In this document: one piece after another, positions 21,735 through 30,809 of the stretch | Position numbering within the stretch: the first letter of the stretch is position 1 | Layout: each line of letters starts with the position of its first letter | Translations under genes and position numbers: made by a program | The notes under the pieces: model-generated | Database searches by the model: none | Seen by the model: the letters and a program-made list of their open reading frames with translations, nothing else | Told to the model about the DNA's origin: nothing | Assembly (NCBI GenBank): GCA_037178625.1 | Contig: CM074143.1 | Coordinates: 682,001 to 746,000 of the forward strand | Direction of reading: 5' to 3' | DNA from: Skeletonema tropicum | Taxonomy: Eukaryota > Bacillariophyta > Thalassiosirophyceae > Thalassiosirales > Thalassiosiraceae | DNA: 64,000 nt

Positions 21735-23931
21735 ATGTCGGGAAGAGATCGCTACGCCAACAGTGCACGGGGCCCTCCCCGCAGCGGAAACTACAACGAT
21801 CGCGGTGGTCGTCCCAACCGGTCAGCTCCACCATCAGGACGCCGCGGAAGCGCCCACCGCTCCAACAACAATCATTACGATGACCACAGCACCTCCTCCT
21901 CCTCGGCACCAATCGATCCCAACATGCCCGATTGGTGGAATGCCAAAAAGAAGGCAGAACGTCGTCAACGTGAGGAAGAGCGGCGTATTTCGGCTCGTGA
22001 GGATATGGAACGGAATAAGATGGGGGTGTATGCTCCTGCACGTAATAATGGTAGTGGGCGTGGTGGGAATGGGAATGGTAATAATGAGTTGGGTGGGAGG
22101 GGAAATGCACGTGTAGTTGCAGTCGGGACAGAGGATGATCGATATTCTCGCAAGGCGAATGGTAGTGGAGGAGCAGGTGCACGTCACGTGGATGACTTTG
22201 ATGATCACAAGGGTGATACCGACAAACAGGCAGCCCTCCGTAGAAAAATGTTTTTAGATGGAGGAGCAGCAGCTGCTGCCGCGGGAGGGGATGAACGATT
22301 ACGTAAAATTGCCACTGCCGAGGAAGAATTGGAGGGACGTAGTCTTATGGATTTAGTCGATCGGGGGACCTTGATGGTCGGTCTGTGTCTGATTATGATT
22401 GTGGTGGTTGCTGTAACTATTCCCGTGGCATTGATTAGTGAAGATGAACCGTACGTGGCCCCGCCTGTGCCGGATCCCCCGAGTATGAGTCCCACCATGG
22501 CTCGCCAGCAAGTGTATTGGGATATTTTCGACAGAGTGCAGCGAATTGCCGGTGGACCAGATGTGTTGAGTGATCCGAATACAGCACAGAATCGAGCTTT
22601 GAATTGGATTGTATTTGAGGATGGGATGGAGTTAGGACCGGGGAAGGATCATTTGCATCAAAGGTTTGTATTGATGGTGATTTATTTTATTAGTGGGCCG
22701 TGGACTCCGGTGGAGGGACGGTTGGAGTGGGGTAGTCCAGTGCATGAATGTGAGTGGGAGGGGATTTTTTGTAAGGATGTGGAGGAGTTGGAGGCCGAGT
22801 TGGAGGGGAAGATTGCGGAATTGTTGGAGAGTGGGAGGGAGGATGGGGTGAAGATTGATGTGCCGCAACGTATTATTAATAGGTTGGAGTTGCGTCAACG
22901 ATTGGTTAGTGGGGAGGTGCCGGGGGAATTTTCCTTGTTGTATTACTTGCAACATTTGGATTTGGAGAATAATCAATTGGTGGGTGCCCTTCCCTCCCCG
23001 TTGTACAAGTTGTTCAATTTGCAAACGCTGTTCTTGGAACAGAACCAATTGACCAATATTGATGCGATTGGGGAGTATCGCTATTTGGAGCACCTGTCGG
23101 TATCGAAGAATGCCTTTCAGGGACCTCTTCCAGAAAGTTTCAAGCAGCTCAAGTACCTCAAGACGTTGTACCTACACACCAATGCCTTTACGGGTCAGGT
23201 GTTTGATATCCTCAAGGACTTTAAGAAGTTGGAATTGCTTGATTTGGCCTTTAACAAGTTTGAGGGGACTCTTCCCCCGGAGTTGGGAGAGATGTCCAAC
23301 TTGACGAGTGTCTTTTTGGGCCATAATGAATTCAGGGGAACCATCCCCGTCGAGATTGGACGGTGTCCCAACCTGAAGGAATTTCAAATTGATGCCTCCC
23401 ATCAGATTGGTGGTCCCATCCCCACTGAGCTTGGGAAGTTGAGTAATCTTGAATTCCTCAAGTTGGACACTTGTGCCTTTAATGGGACGTTACCCGTGGA
23501 GTTGGCGGAATGTCAAAAGTTGTACTTTTTGGACGTGAACTCGAATGAACTCGGAGGCTTTATCCCCACTGAGTATGGGAGACTTGGTAATATGAAAACA
23601 TTGGGATTAGCCAATAATGACTTTATCGGAAGTATTCCCAAGGAGCTCAGCCAGATGGCAACGCTGGGTAAGTTGATGCCTGCTGATGTATGGGTGGTTT
23701 CTTTTTTTCTTGCAAACGTGTCATTCAAGCGTGATATACTAACACCCCGAGCTCTCTTCCTCTCTGTGAACCGCAGAAAAGGCATACTTCCAAAACACCG
23801 ACCTCTATGGTGACATGCCCCAAGAAATCTGCAACCTTCGTGCACGAGGCAATCAAACTGTACTCGAAGAACTCGTTGTTCCATGTGATGTTGAGTGCCA
23901 GATCCCGGAATGTTGTACGAGGTGTTCGTAA
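21735..23931 (+). CDS. Leucine-rich-repeat transmembrane protein
   Basis: Two exons, 21735-23667 and 23777-23931, separated by a GTAAGT...GCAG intron of 109 bp, give 695 residues. A long polar, Arg/Gly-rich N-terminal region (1-210) precedes one TM helix (211-234). The extracellular part has a cap region with CEWEGIFC (~343-350). About nine plant-like LRRs follow (LxxLxLxxNxLxGxLP). After splicing, the frame continues KAYFQNTDLYGDMPQEIC and closes with a Cys-rich cap, VECQIPECCTRCS. Reading through the intron gives a shorter protein lacking this cap, so splicing is favoured. Type II topology with LRRs outside suggests a receptor or adhesion role. No kinase domain. Confidence 0.85.
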
Positions 23932-24508
23932 AGCAGGCGAATATAAGTGCAGTCCTTCAGATAGTGCAGTCCTTCAGATCCGGACTGGTGCTTGATAATT
24001 AGCATTGAAATGGGGGTTTCGTGCTTTGGGGATGAGTTGTAGTTTGAGAGGGGGTCGATGTAAATTAGTTTCAAAGGGTTGATTGAGAGAAAGACAGGGT
24101 GGGGGCATTATTATTTCTGTACAGTTTCATAAGTAGTTAAAGTTAATTATCAACGAGGATTTGTGTTGTTTGTATCATAGAGCAGTTGTATTCTCTCGAC
24201 CTTTTATTTTGTTGTCTGTAGCGAGGGGACAGATGCATGGACTTCTTATTGTGCTGTGTGTTGATCATAACCTCATCAGTGATGCAGCGTTGCCTCTCAA
24301 GGAAAGAAAGAGGTTACGTTGTGCTGGCGGTACGCAATGAAATCAACAGCTTATTCAGCAGATTAAATAATGATTAGCTACGATACACTAATGACATGGG
24401 ACAATAGAAAAGCATGTGGTTCCTCCGACACGACGATGGTGAGAGTGAAATGATTAAAAAGAGGCAGCGCCGTGAGGCAGTATATTCATATTCTTTGGTT
24501 CAAAGGGC
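23932..24508. other. Convergent intergenic region
   Basis: 3' flanks of the LRR gene and histone H2B. A 14-nt direct repeat, GCAGTCCTTCAGAT, occurs twice near 23950-23985. No gene. Confidence 0.4.
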
Positions 24509-24524
24509 GGATTTTAGAAAATCC
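24509..24524 (-). promoter_or_regulatory. Histone H2B mRNA 3' stem-loop
   Basis: The minus strand reads GGATTTTCTAAAATCC, the same 16-nt hairpin as H3 and H2A, 61 nt after the H2B stop. The same flanks are present: CAACTACA upstream, GCCCTTTGAACCAAAGAA downstream. Confidence 0.8.
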
Positions 24525-24585
24525 TGTAGTTGTTAATATTGCACTGCCGAAGCATGCAAAGCGCCATCGTCGCCTACGAAGCAAC

Positions 24586-24945
24586 TTAAGCGGAGGAGAA
24601 CTTGGTGACAGCCTTGGTTCCCTCAGAAACGGCGTGCTTGGCCAATTCTCCGGGGAGCATCAAACGGACAGCCGTTTGGATCTCACGTGAGGAGAGAGTG
24701 GCCTTCTTGTTGTAGGTGGCAAGCTTTCCGGCCTCAGAGGCAATGCGCTCGAAGATATCGTTGATGAAGGAGTTCATGATGGACATACCCTTCTTGGAGA
24801 TTCCGGTGTCGGGGTGGACTTGCTTGAGGACCTTGTAGATGTAGGTGGAGTAGGATTCGACGCGCTTCTTGCTACGCTTCTTGGTGTCGCTGGAGGCTTT
24901 CTTGGCAGCCTTGGAAGGAGCCTTCTTGGAGGGGGTCTTGGCCAT
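24586..24945 (-). CDS. H2B: Histone H2B
   Basis: The start at 24945 ([16 protein letters not shown]) gives 119 residues. A longer frame from 25056 runs back through the leader and core promoter and is rejected. The histone fold is canonical: [24 protein letters not shown], then [34 protein letters not shown], with the ubiquitinated-lysine region near the C-terminus. Intronless, divergent from H2A, dimerises with H2A. Confidence 0.98.
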   Translation of the reverse strand: MAKTPSKKAPSKAAKKASSDTKKRSKKRVESYSTYIYKVLKQVHPDTGISKKGMSIMNSFINDIFERIASEAGKLATYNKKATLSSREIQTAVRLMLPGELAKHAVSEGTKAVTKFSSA

Positions 24946-25323
24946 GTTGGAAATGAAGTAGAGGAGGTGTGAATAGGATCGGTAATTCGATTTTATGAGA
25001 GGGTGGTGAAGCGAGGTTGTTTGATCGATGGTGAAAATGACGCTGTCAAGAGTCAACCCGCGCCGGTTTTTAAAAAAACCTTTTGGTATGGAAAGGTTAA
25101 TATTTACTAACTAAACTGCCCGGAAGTGTTGAATTCCGACAGCGCGGGTCGTAGACTTCTCCCGTTGAATCATACTACAACCTTTCTCCGTTCCAAAATC
25201 ATTTCAGAGCCAAAATCATCACGGCTCGCTTCCATCTTATCGTGCTTTCAAATCAGCTCCCACACCTCTCATAAATCGAATTACCGATCATCTTCATCAC
25301 ATCACCAAACCACTTCATCAACC
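24946..25323. promoter_or_regulatory. Divergent H2B/H2A promoter
   Basis: Both flanks carry the same core block, CTCATAA(A)ATCGAATTACCGATC. On the H2A side it begins at 25268. On the H2B side it is on the minus strand with TTTTATGAG at 24991-24999. Two ACCCGCGC boxes lie in opposite orientation at 25056-25063 and 25142-25149 (as GCGCGGGT), matching the box in the H4/H3 promoter. This arrangement suggests joint S-phase control of both genes. Confidence 0.65.
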
Positions 25324-25692
25324 ATGTCTGGAAAAGGAAAAGGAGGCCGCGGCGAAAAGAAGAGCACCAGCTCCTCTGCCAAGGCTGGATTACAATTCCC
25401 CGTCGGTCGTATCGGCCGTTACCTCCGTCAGGGCAAGTACGCCACCCGTATGGGAGCCGGTGCCCCCGTCTACCTCGCCGCCGTCCTCGAGTACCTCTGT
25501 GCCGAGATCCTCGAGCTTGCTGGTAACGCCGCCCGTGACAACAAGAAGGCTCGTATTGTGCCCCGTCACATCACCCTTGCCGTTAAGAACGATGAGGAGT
25601 TGAACAAGTTGCTTGGAGGAGTTACCATTGCTTCCGGAGGTGTCCTTCCTAACATCCACGCTGTTCTTCTCCCCAAGAAGTCTGGCAAATAA
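25324..25692 (+). CDS. H2A: Histone H2A (canonical)
   Basis: The start at 25324 ([13 protein letters not shown]) gives 122 residues. The longer frame from 25126 is translated leader and includes the core promoter block. Typical H2A features: [38 protein letters not shown], the acidic-patch region [15 protein letters not shown], and the C-terminus [11 protein letters not shown]. No C-terminal SQ motif, so this is not H2A.X. The 3' hairpin at 25764 marks it as a replication-type gene. Confidence 0.98.
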   Translation: MSGKGKGGRGEKKSTSSSAKAGLQFPVGRIGRYLRQGKYATRMGAGAPVYLAAVLEYLCAEILELAGNAARDNKKARIVPRHITLAVKNDEELNKLLGGVTIASGGVLPNIHAVLLPKKSGK

Positions 25693-25763
25693 ATTGCTTG
25701 TTGATTCACCTGCTGAACAATAGCGCGTGCATGATGGAATGATCATTGCCAAAACCAACTACA

Positions 25764-25779
25764 GGATTTTCTAAAATCC
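25764..25779 (+). promoter_or_regulatory. Histone H2A mRNA 3' stem-loop
   Basis: GGATTTTCTAAAATCC, identical to the H3 and H2B hairpins, 71 nt after the stop. The same flanking bases, CAACTACA and GCCCTTTGAACCAAAGA, surround it. Confidence 0.8.
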
Positions 25780-26265
25780 GCCCTTTGAACCAAAGACCAA
25801 CTACTCAACTTTGCTTTCGTCTTTTCATGTCGTGCTGTTTTACACTTGCGTCTGTGCTTGTCTTCAATAGTTGTATAGTAGTAGCAATAAACTAAATGAT
25901 GAGATTTTCAACCTGCTCGGTTGGCAGAAAAGAAGAATGCACTCCACCTATATAATCTTCTAAGTTATTGGCAATTGGGTCGGTGTTCGCTCTTTGCCCG
26001 GTCACATAAGTATACAGTATCCAATCAACTAACATCAAGGTATTGTATCTCAGGCCTGCAGGTGCATTACTAACCTCTCTGCGTGCATCGGCCCCTATCC
26101 TGTCCACCTTCGACGAAATAATAATCGACCTATGGTACTTATTTGTTTGTGCATCGGCACAGACGAATGATTGACAGTAATTTCTATCTCACGGTAACAC
26201 TAAACTAATAGGAGTAACATTATCATCAAAAGGCAGGACTTTTTACTCCTCTCACTTCAACAATA
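25780..26265. other. Convergent intergenic region
   Basis: 3' flanks of H2A and of the next minus-strand gene. No gene recognised. Confidence 0.4.
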
Positions 26266-26931
26266 TTAATCCAAAAGCTTGGGCTTGACAACCACTACAA
26301 ACGCAACAATACAACTAACAACTCCAACTGCCTTACTAATCAAAACATACATCTCCGGCGATACCGCAGTAACATCATACGTCCCACTAGCATCCCCATT
26401 CACCTGCTCCCAAGTCAACCCCATGGCAAAGTACCCACCCAAACACATCCAAAATTGACACAACTTATTGGTATTCCACCCAGCCGACACGTAGGCCTCT
26501 CGTAACACCGCTCCATTCTGTTGTATGTCAATGGCATGGCATATAATGGGACCAAGATGTAACCAGATTCCACGTGCATAAATGAGCCAAGTGGCACGAC
26601 CTTCCGGTGCCAAATCAAATTCCATGGTGGGGTTGGCGATCAATGTCCATACGTACATGTTGAATAACGCGAAACTTCCACAGAAGGAGGGACCGTGAAA
26701 GAGTCGAATAAGTGTTTGTATCAATGGTGATTTGGAGGGGAGGTGAAGTTCAAAGTAGAGCATGTGTAGGATGAACGACCAGAGTGTTAGGTGCATTAGT
26801 ACTTCTGCCTTGGAGGCGTAGGTGTCGGCAATGAGTGTTGCGAGGAAGGCGTAAAAGATGATTTTTCGTGTTAGGATGGAGTTGTTTTCTGCCAGTTCTG
26901 ACTTGGCCTTGGCTTCGGAATGTGTCCCCAT
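26266..26931 (-). CDS. Multispan membrane protein, unknown function
   Basis: A 221-residue hydrophobic protein with about five or six predicted TM segments, including IIFYAFLATLIADTYA, VLMHLTLWSFILHMLYF, SFCGSFALFNMYVWTLIA, the region around GIWLHLGPIICHAIDI, a segment near FWMCLGGYFAMGL, and SKAVGVVSCIVAFVVVVKP. No family is recognised with confidence. The polar N-terminus has no targeting signal. Its ATG is only 29 bp after the stop of the upstream same-strand gene, which is unusually close for a nuclear gene. Confidence 0.75.
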   Translation of the reverse strand: MGTHSEAKAKSELAENNSILTRKIIFYAFLATLIADTYASKAEVLMHLTLWSFILHMLYFELHLPSKSPLIQTLIRLFHGPSFCGSFALFNMYVWTLIANPTMEFDLAPEGRATWLIYARGIWLHLGPIICHAIDIQQNGAVLREAYVSAGWNTNKLCQFWMCLGGYFAMGLTWEQVNGDASGTYDVTAVSPEMYVLISKAVGVVSCIVAFVVVVKPKLLD

Positions 26932-26960
26932 GATGATATTGTTCCGTTATTTGTTCGTTA

Positions 26961-27392
26961 TTAGTTGTCGTTGCTTTGCTGCTTGTCGTTGATATAACGA
27001 ATTAGACGTGATAGACCTGCGGCAGTGGAAGCTGTAGCGAGAATAATCCAAACTGCGTTATTGGAAGAAGAATCTTGATTTTGAAGGAATGAAAATGTAT
27101 CACCGCCTTTGGTGTAGAGTAATCCACCGATACCTACTATTGCAACGCCGAGAGGTGATCCGTCGTCTATTTTTGTGTATGTTCCCTTGGGCTCCGAGTC
27201 GTCGTTGTTGTTATTTTTCTTGCTTTTCTTGCCGGTCGAGAGAGAGGTGATGCCTATAGCTTCTTGAAACTGGTTTGCTTGATGTCGATGATGCGCAAGA
27301 GTGAAACTATGCGGGCTTACAAAAGCTGCTGAGTGTGATGACAGAAGAAGAAGAGTTAAGGCAGTCAATAAAGAGCGGATAGAGACTACCAT
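26961..27392 (-). CDS. Small plastid-targeted membrane protein, unknown
   Basis: A 143-residue protein. The signal peptide MVVSIRSLLTALTLLLLSSHSAAFVSP contains the plastid-import motif after SAA. The mature part has a basic/Asn stretch, a short hydrophobic segment (GVAIVGIGGLLYTKGGD) and a likely TM helix near the end (AVWIILATASTAAGLSRLI). No known family. It may share a transcript with the membrane protein 29 bp downstream. Confidence 0.7.
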   Translation of the reverse strand: MVVSIRSLLTALTLLLLSSHSAAFVSPHSFTLAHHRHQANQFQEAIGITSLSTGKKSKKNNNNDDSEPKGTYTKIDDGSPLGVAIVGIGGLLYTKGGDTFSFLQNQDSSSNNAVWIILATASTAAGLSRLIRYINDKQQSNDN

Positions 27393-27629
27393 TGAATTGC
27401 GTTGGCCTGGATGTGTTGTTCTGTAAGTTTTTATGCAACTTTCATGTTGATGTCAAAGATTTTTCAGATCGAAGATTCGGTACGTTTTCTCGTGCGTACT
27501 TCGCGTATTTTCAGTCATCATTTATTGGAGAATACACACTTCACTGATGCCAAGGAAGAGCTGATCGAGCTTGCCGATAACACAACACAACACAACACAA
27601 CACCATAGAACAACCTAAAGCAAAGCAAG
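27393..27629. promoter_or_regulatory. Divergent promoter of two plastid-protein genes
   Basis: A 237-bp gap between head-to-head genes that both encode proteins with diatom plastid-targeting N-termini. A pentanucleotide tandem ACAAC repeat lies at about 27580-27601. Confidence 0.4.
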
Positions 27630-28361
27630 ATGATGACAATGAGTGTGTGGAGCTGCATAGCAGTGACAAGCCTTGCCCTAGCGGCTTCTTCATCGTATGC
27701 ATTCCAGTCGACCTACATATCATCAAGACAATCAAGAACACCAACCACAACATCACTCCACGGAGTAATCGAAGCAGCAGAATCACTAGCAGCAGAAGCA
27801 GCCGACACATGGTCCATCCAAGCCACACCCTTCCTCGAACCATCCGATGCATCCAAAATAGAAGAAAACTTTGCAGATCGTGGAGATGTGATTTGTTTTC
27901 GAGTCTTTGGTGGTCGACGTCTATCACCCTCCGACAATAATACCGTACAACGGGGGGAAGGACGACGAAGTCGATTTGTAATTGCACACGCCGACCTTGG
28001 CATGGATGCAGGCACAGCCGAAGAAGAATATTGTACTGTGATCCGTTGTGAGAATGTCAATGTGGCCACCTCCAACACTTTTCCGAACGCGTTGGCATCT
28101 ATTGGTGTGCATTTGGAGAATGTGGGTGATATCGTTGTGGAGGATAGTAACACAGTTTGCTTTGTGGTTGCTCCGGATGTGACGAAGCATTGTTTACGGT
28201 TGTTATCGAAAGAGTTGGTAGGGACTGGTGTTTCGTTGTCGGTGGTGGATAGTCATGAGTTCATGCCGCATGGGGAGATGCAAGAGATGAAATTGAGTCG
28301 AGTTCTTGAGAGGCAGATGGAGAGGAAGAAGTTGGATGCAGGTTATGTTCAATTTGGTTAA
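27630..28361 (+). CDS. YlmH-like (PSII S4-domain protein family) plastid protein
   Basis: A 243-residue protein with signal peptide and plastid motif (LALAASSSYAFQS). The body resembles the bacterial YlmH / plant photosystem-II S4 protein family: an FADRGDV...ERR-type entry, RFVIAHADLG, then FPNALASIGVHLENVGDIVVEDSNTVCFVV followed by a helix and SLSVVD. This corresponds to the part of YlmH that precedes its S4 RNA-binding domain. No clear S4 domain follows; the protein ends about 35 residues later. It is either a shortened family member or the match is superficial. In bacteria YlmH relatives bind rRNA or stalled ribosomes. Confidence 0.55.
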   Translation: MMTMSVWSCIAVTSLALAASSSYAFQSTYISSRQSRTPTTTSLHGVIEAAESLAAEAADTWSIQATPFLEPSDASKIEENFADRGDVICFRVFGGRRLSPSDNNTVQRGEGRRSRFVIAHADLGMDAGTAEEEYCTVIRCENVNVATSNTFPNALASIGVHLENVGDIVVEDSNTVCFVVAPDVTKHCLRLLSKELVGTGVSLSVVDSHEFMPHGEMQEMKLSRVLERQMERKKLDAGYVQFG

Positions 28362-28561
28362 GCCTTTTGATATGACAAGAAGTAATATACAACATACAAG
28401 TTGATGAATGACACTGCCACAGAAAGATGTTGCTCGTATGAGTGTAGACTAGCGTCAAGTAAACAAATCCCAAGCTAAAAAAGTGGTATAATAATTTATG
28501 AGATACGTACTATATTGTTGAAAGATGACGGAACAGCATCATGATGCACTGAATGAGTTAC

Positions 28562-29842
28562 CTACTTATCCCAAGGTCGAATGACAAGGTTCAAAGAACC
28601 ATCCTGCTTCCACGACATTCTCTGTCCCTCCATCTGTTCCAAAGAACAATACAATTCATCATCATCGCAAACCTTGGGCAATTCGAAGTTCAAACAGCAA
28701 TAATCCAACATCAAAATACGACATATCTTTCGCTGAGTAACCTCTGAAACCTTGCTCACATCGAACCGTCTCGATTGATGCCGTCCATGTTTCATCTCAC
28801 CATCTGGTATCGTGACACCTCTTTCACTTGCCACCTCTTGCCAATCCTTCTCGGCCTCTGATGCATTGTATAGAGTACTGATTGGCAGAGGTTCGCCTGA
28901 ACTGCCATAAATGAGATTGGTCGTTTGCATATTCAAATGTACATCGAACGGTTCTAACCCATCATAATCATTGACGAATTGTTCAAAGCGTTTCAATAAT
29001 CGTCCATCATCTACCGAATCATAATCGTTGCATTGCAAGAATTTTCCCGTGTCAAGCACTTCTTTCGGACAATAAAATTCTCGAAAGTCATTGATATCCT
29101 TCATCCCTTCATACAAATAGGGATACTTGTCCATCTTATGCTTGACAGTTTGAAACCAATTACGCAGTCTAGGTTTATCCCAAACAAGCTCCCCCTCCTC
29201 CATCCACGGCCCCATTCGAAAGTAGGCCTCATCGTAGGAGGAATAAAACCGTGTCAATGGTTCACGAATGAAGGATACCATTGTATAGTTATCCTTGTGG
29301 ACAAGATTTATCAATTCATCATGTTTCAGTGACATATCCTTTCCGTCGAGAAAATCCATCATGGCATGACGTGCCGTAGAGGATGCCGACTTGGGAATAT
29401 TGCGGTATATTATCTTGTGTTTATGTGAGACGGATGCAATGATAGATTTTCGTGATCTTATAGTATGTCCTTCGTACTTTTTGGCATCGACGTAACATTG
29501 TTGAAGCGTTTGGGCATTGCTTAGTTGCAGAGTTCCCGGTTTGAATTTGAGACGACAACGTCCATTCATATACCTGGTGCATTTTGTAGGAAATGATAGT
29601 TCTCCGGTAAGGAATTTTGTTGCTTCTTCGCCACTGTGCACGTGTTCATGTTCATTGGTGGTTGGATCTTTGTTAGTTTTGGGTGCCTGATTGTCTGTCG
29701 CTACGAGAACTTTAACTGAGTTCTTTGCCACTTGATTGCCAACAAGAAGATTGAAGATGGAAGACACTCCGATCAATAAGGCGATAACCGATAGAAGAAT
29801 GGTTGTTGTTCCCCTGCGCTGGGCACATGATGATAGTATCAT
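28562..29842 (-). CDS. Carbohydrate sulfotransferase-like type II membrane protein, paralogue A
   Basis: The first ATG in frame is at 29842, giving 426 residues. A short cytosolic N-terminus precedes a TM helix (TTTILLSVIALLIGVSSIFNLLVG). The lumenal catalytic part has a PAPS-binding 5'-PSB-like motif, IPKSASSTARHAM, and a 3'-PB-like motif, FIREPLTRFYSSY, as in the Sulfotransfer_2 family. Likely a Golgi enzyme transferring sulfate to glycans, which would fit sulfated diatom polysaccharides. It is closely similar to the gene at 32688-34043, especially from the PAPS motif to the C-terminus. A Cys-rich end, LDYCCLNFELPKVC, is shared. Confidence 0.8.
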   Translation of the reverse strand: MILSSCAQRRGTTTILLSVIALLIGVSSIFNLLVGNQVAKNSVKVLVATDNQAPKTNKDPTTNEHEHVHSGEEATKFLTGELSFPTKCTRYMNGRCRLKFKPGTLQLSNAQTLQQCYVDAKKYEGHTIRSRKSIIASVSHKHKIIYRNIPKSASSTARHAMMDFLDGKDMSLKHDELINLVHKDNYTMVSFIREPLTRFYSSYDEAYFRMGPWMEEGELVWDKPRLRNWFQTVKHKMDKYPYLYEGMKDINDFREFYCPKEVLDTGKFLQCNDYDSVDDGRLLKRFEQFVNDYDGLEPFDVHLNMQTTNLIYGSSGEPLPISTLYNASEAEKDWQEVASERGVTIPDGEMKHGRHQSRRFDVSKVSEVTQRKICRILMLDYCCLNFELPKVCDDDELYCSLEQMEGQRMSWKQDGSLNLVIRPWDK

Positions 29843-30207
29843 CTTTCTTTCCACGGTGCGGCAAGGATAGATTCACAGCTGCCAAAATTTCCGCAGAATG
29901 CCAACTACACATGAAGCTATACCATGTATTATGTATCAACCAATCTTATATATCACCAACCAATGTCGAGAACGTCAACGTCAAGCAGTTTTCATGCAAT
30001 GGTTATGCAATAGAGGCAGAGATTTGAAGTACTATGACTGGAGCGTTGCGTCGAACGAAAGTCGAATGAAAGGAAGAGGAGGGAGGATTTCCCTCCAAAC
30101 TTATTACTAATTCCTACGCGGAAAGAAGATACTAGTGAAATTCTCTTCTCCCCTCTCTCGCCTGCCCGCCTGCCTTTGCGTTCAATCTAAATAATGAGAG
30201 GAGCTAA
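29843..30207. other. Intergenic, upstream of sulfotransferase A
   Basis: No gene seen. ACTAATTCCTACG at about 30106-30118 belongs to a motif recurring elsewhere in the window. Confidence 0.4.
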
Positions 30208-30310
30208 GTCGTTCGTTCTGTCGTTCGTTCTGTCGTTCGTTCTGTCGTTCGTTCTGTCGTTCGTTCTGTCGTTCGTTCTGTCGTTCTGTCGGTCGGTAGT
30301 TCTGTCGTTC
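30208..30310 (+). repeat. 12-bp minisatellite
   Basis: Six perfect tandem copies of GTCGTTCGTTCT occupy 30208-30279 and decay into GTCGTTCTGTCGGTCGG to about 30310. A minus-strand open frame through it encodes an NDRT repeat and is an artefact of the repeat. Confidence 0.95.
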
Positions 30311-30387
30311 TGTCCGGGCCCTTTGGCGTGTCCTTTGGCCTTCACGGGCATTTTCGATCGACTCTTTCTTTGATTGGCTTGATCTTC

Positions 30388-30470
30388 AGGAGCTGTCAAG
30401 GAGCTGTCAAGGAGCTGTCAAGGAGCTGTCAAGGAGCTGTCAAGGAGCTGTCAAGGAGCTGTCAAGGAGC
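30388..30470 (+). repeat. 11-bp minisatellite
   Basis: Seven perfect tandem copies of AGGAGCTGTCA followed by a partial eighth. It is unrelated in sequence to the 12-bp repeat 100 bp to the left. Confidence 0.95.
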
Positions 30471-30809
30471 GTCGATAGGGAGATGAGAGAGAGAGAGGCT
30501 GGTAGAATGTCGGACGGAATTGTGTGAACGGAAAATTGAAAATTGCCGCGCAGCGGCTAGACGAGCGTCAGCGAGGCTAGTGCTAATGATGCGGATGCCT
30601 GGGCCCGGCCGCCCGGCCTCACAAGAAGTTATATTGCTCTGACGGAACACGCTTTGCTCTTGCCGTTGCCGTTGCCGTTGTCCATGCTATTTTTTCTGTC
30701 ATAGGCCAGAAGGAGGGCATCTAAGAAATACTGAGTGTAGGTGTAGGTGTGACCAATTATTGGGTGTGTCTCTCTTACTTTTAGTCGGTGCATCACATCA
30801 AATCTCATC
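30471..30809. other. Intergenic, promoter of RING/MYND gene
   Basis: A GC-richer stretch with GA runs, a GGCCCGGCCGCCCGGCC patch (~30603-30619) and a TTGCCG triplication at about 30659-30677. No gene. Confidence 0.4.

Noticed and set aside
24946..25056. N-terminal extension of H2B upstream of MAKTPSKK
   Set aside because: It translates the leader and the shared core promoter block; canonical H2B starts at 24945.
30187..30399. Minus-strand frame encoding NDRT repeats
   Set aside because: It is a by-product of the 12-bp minisatellite.
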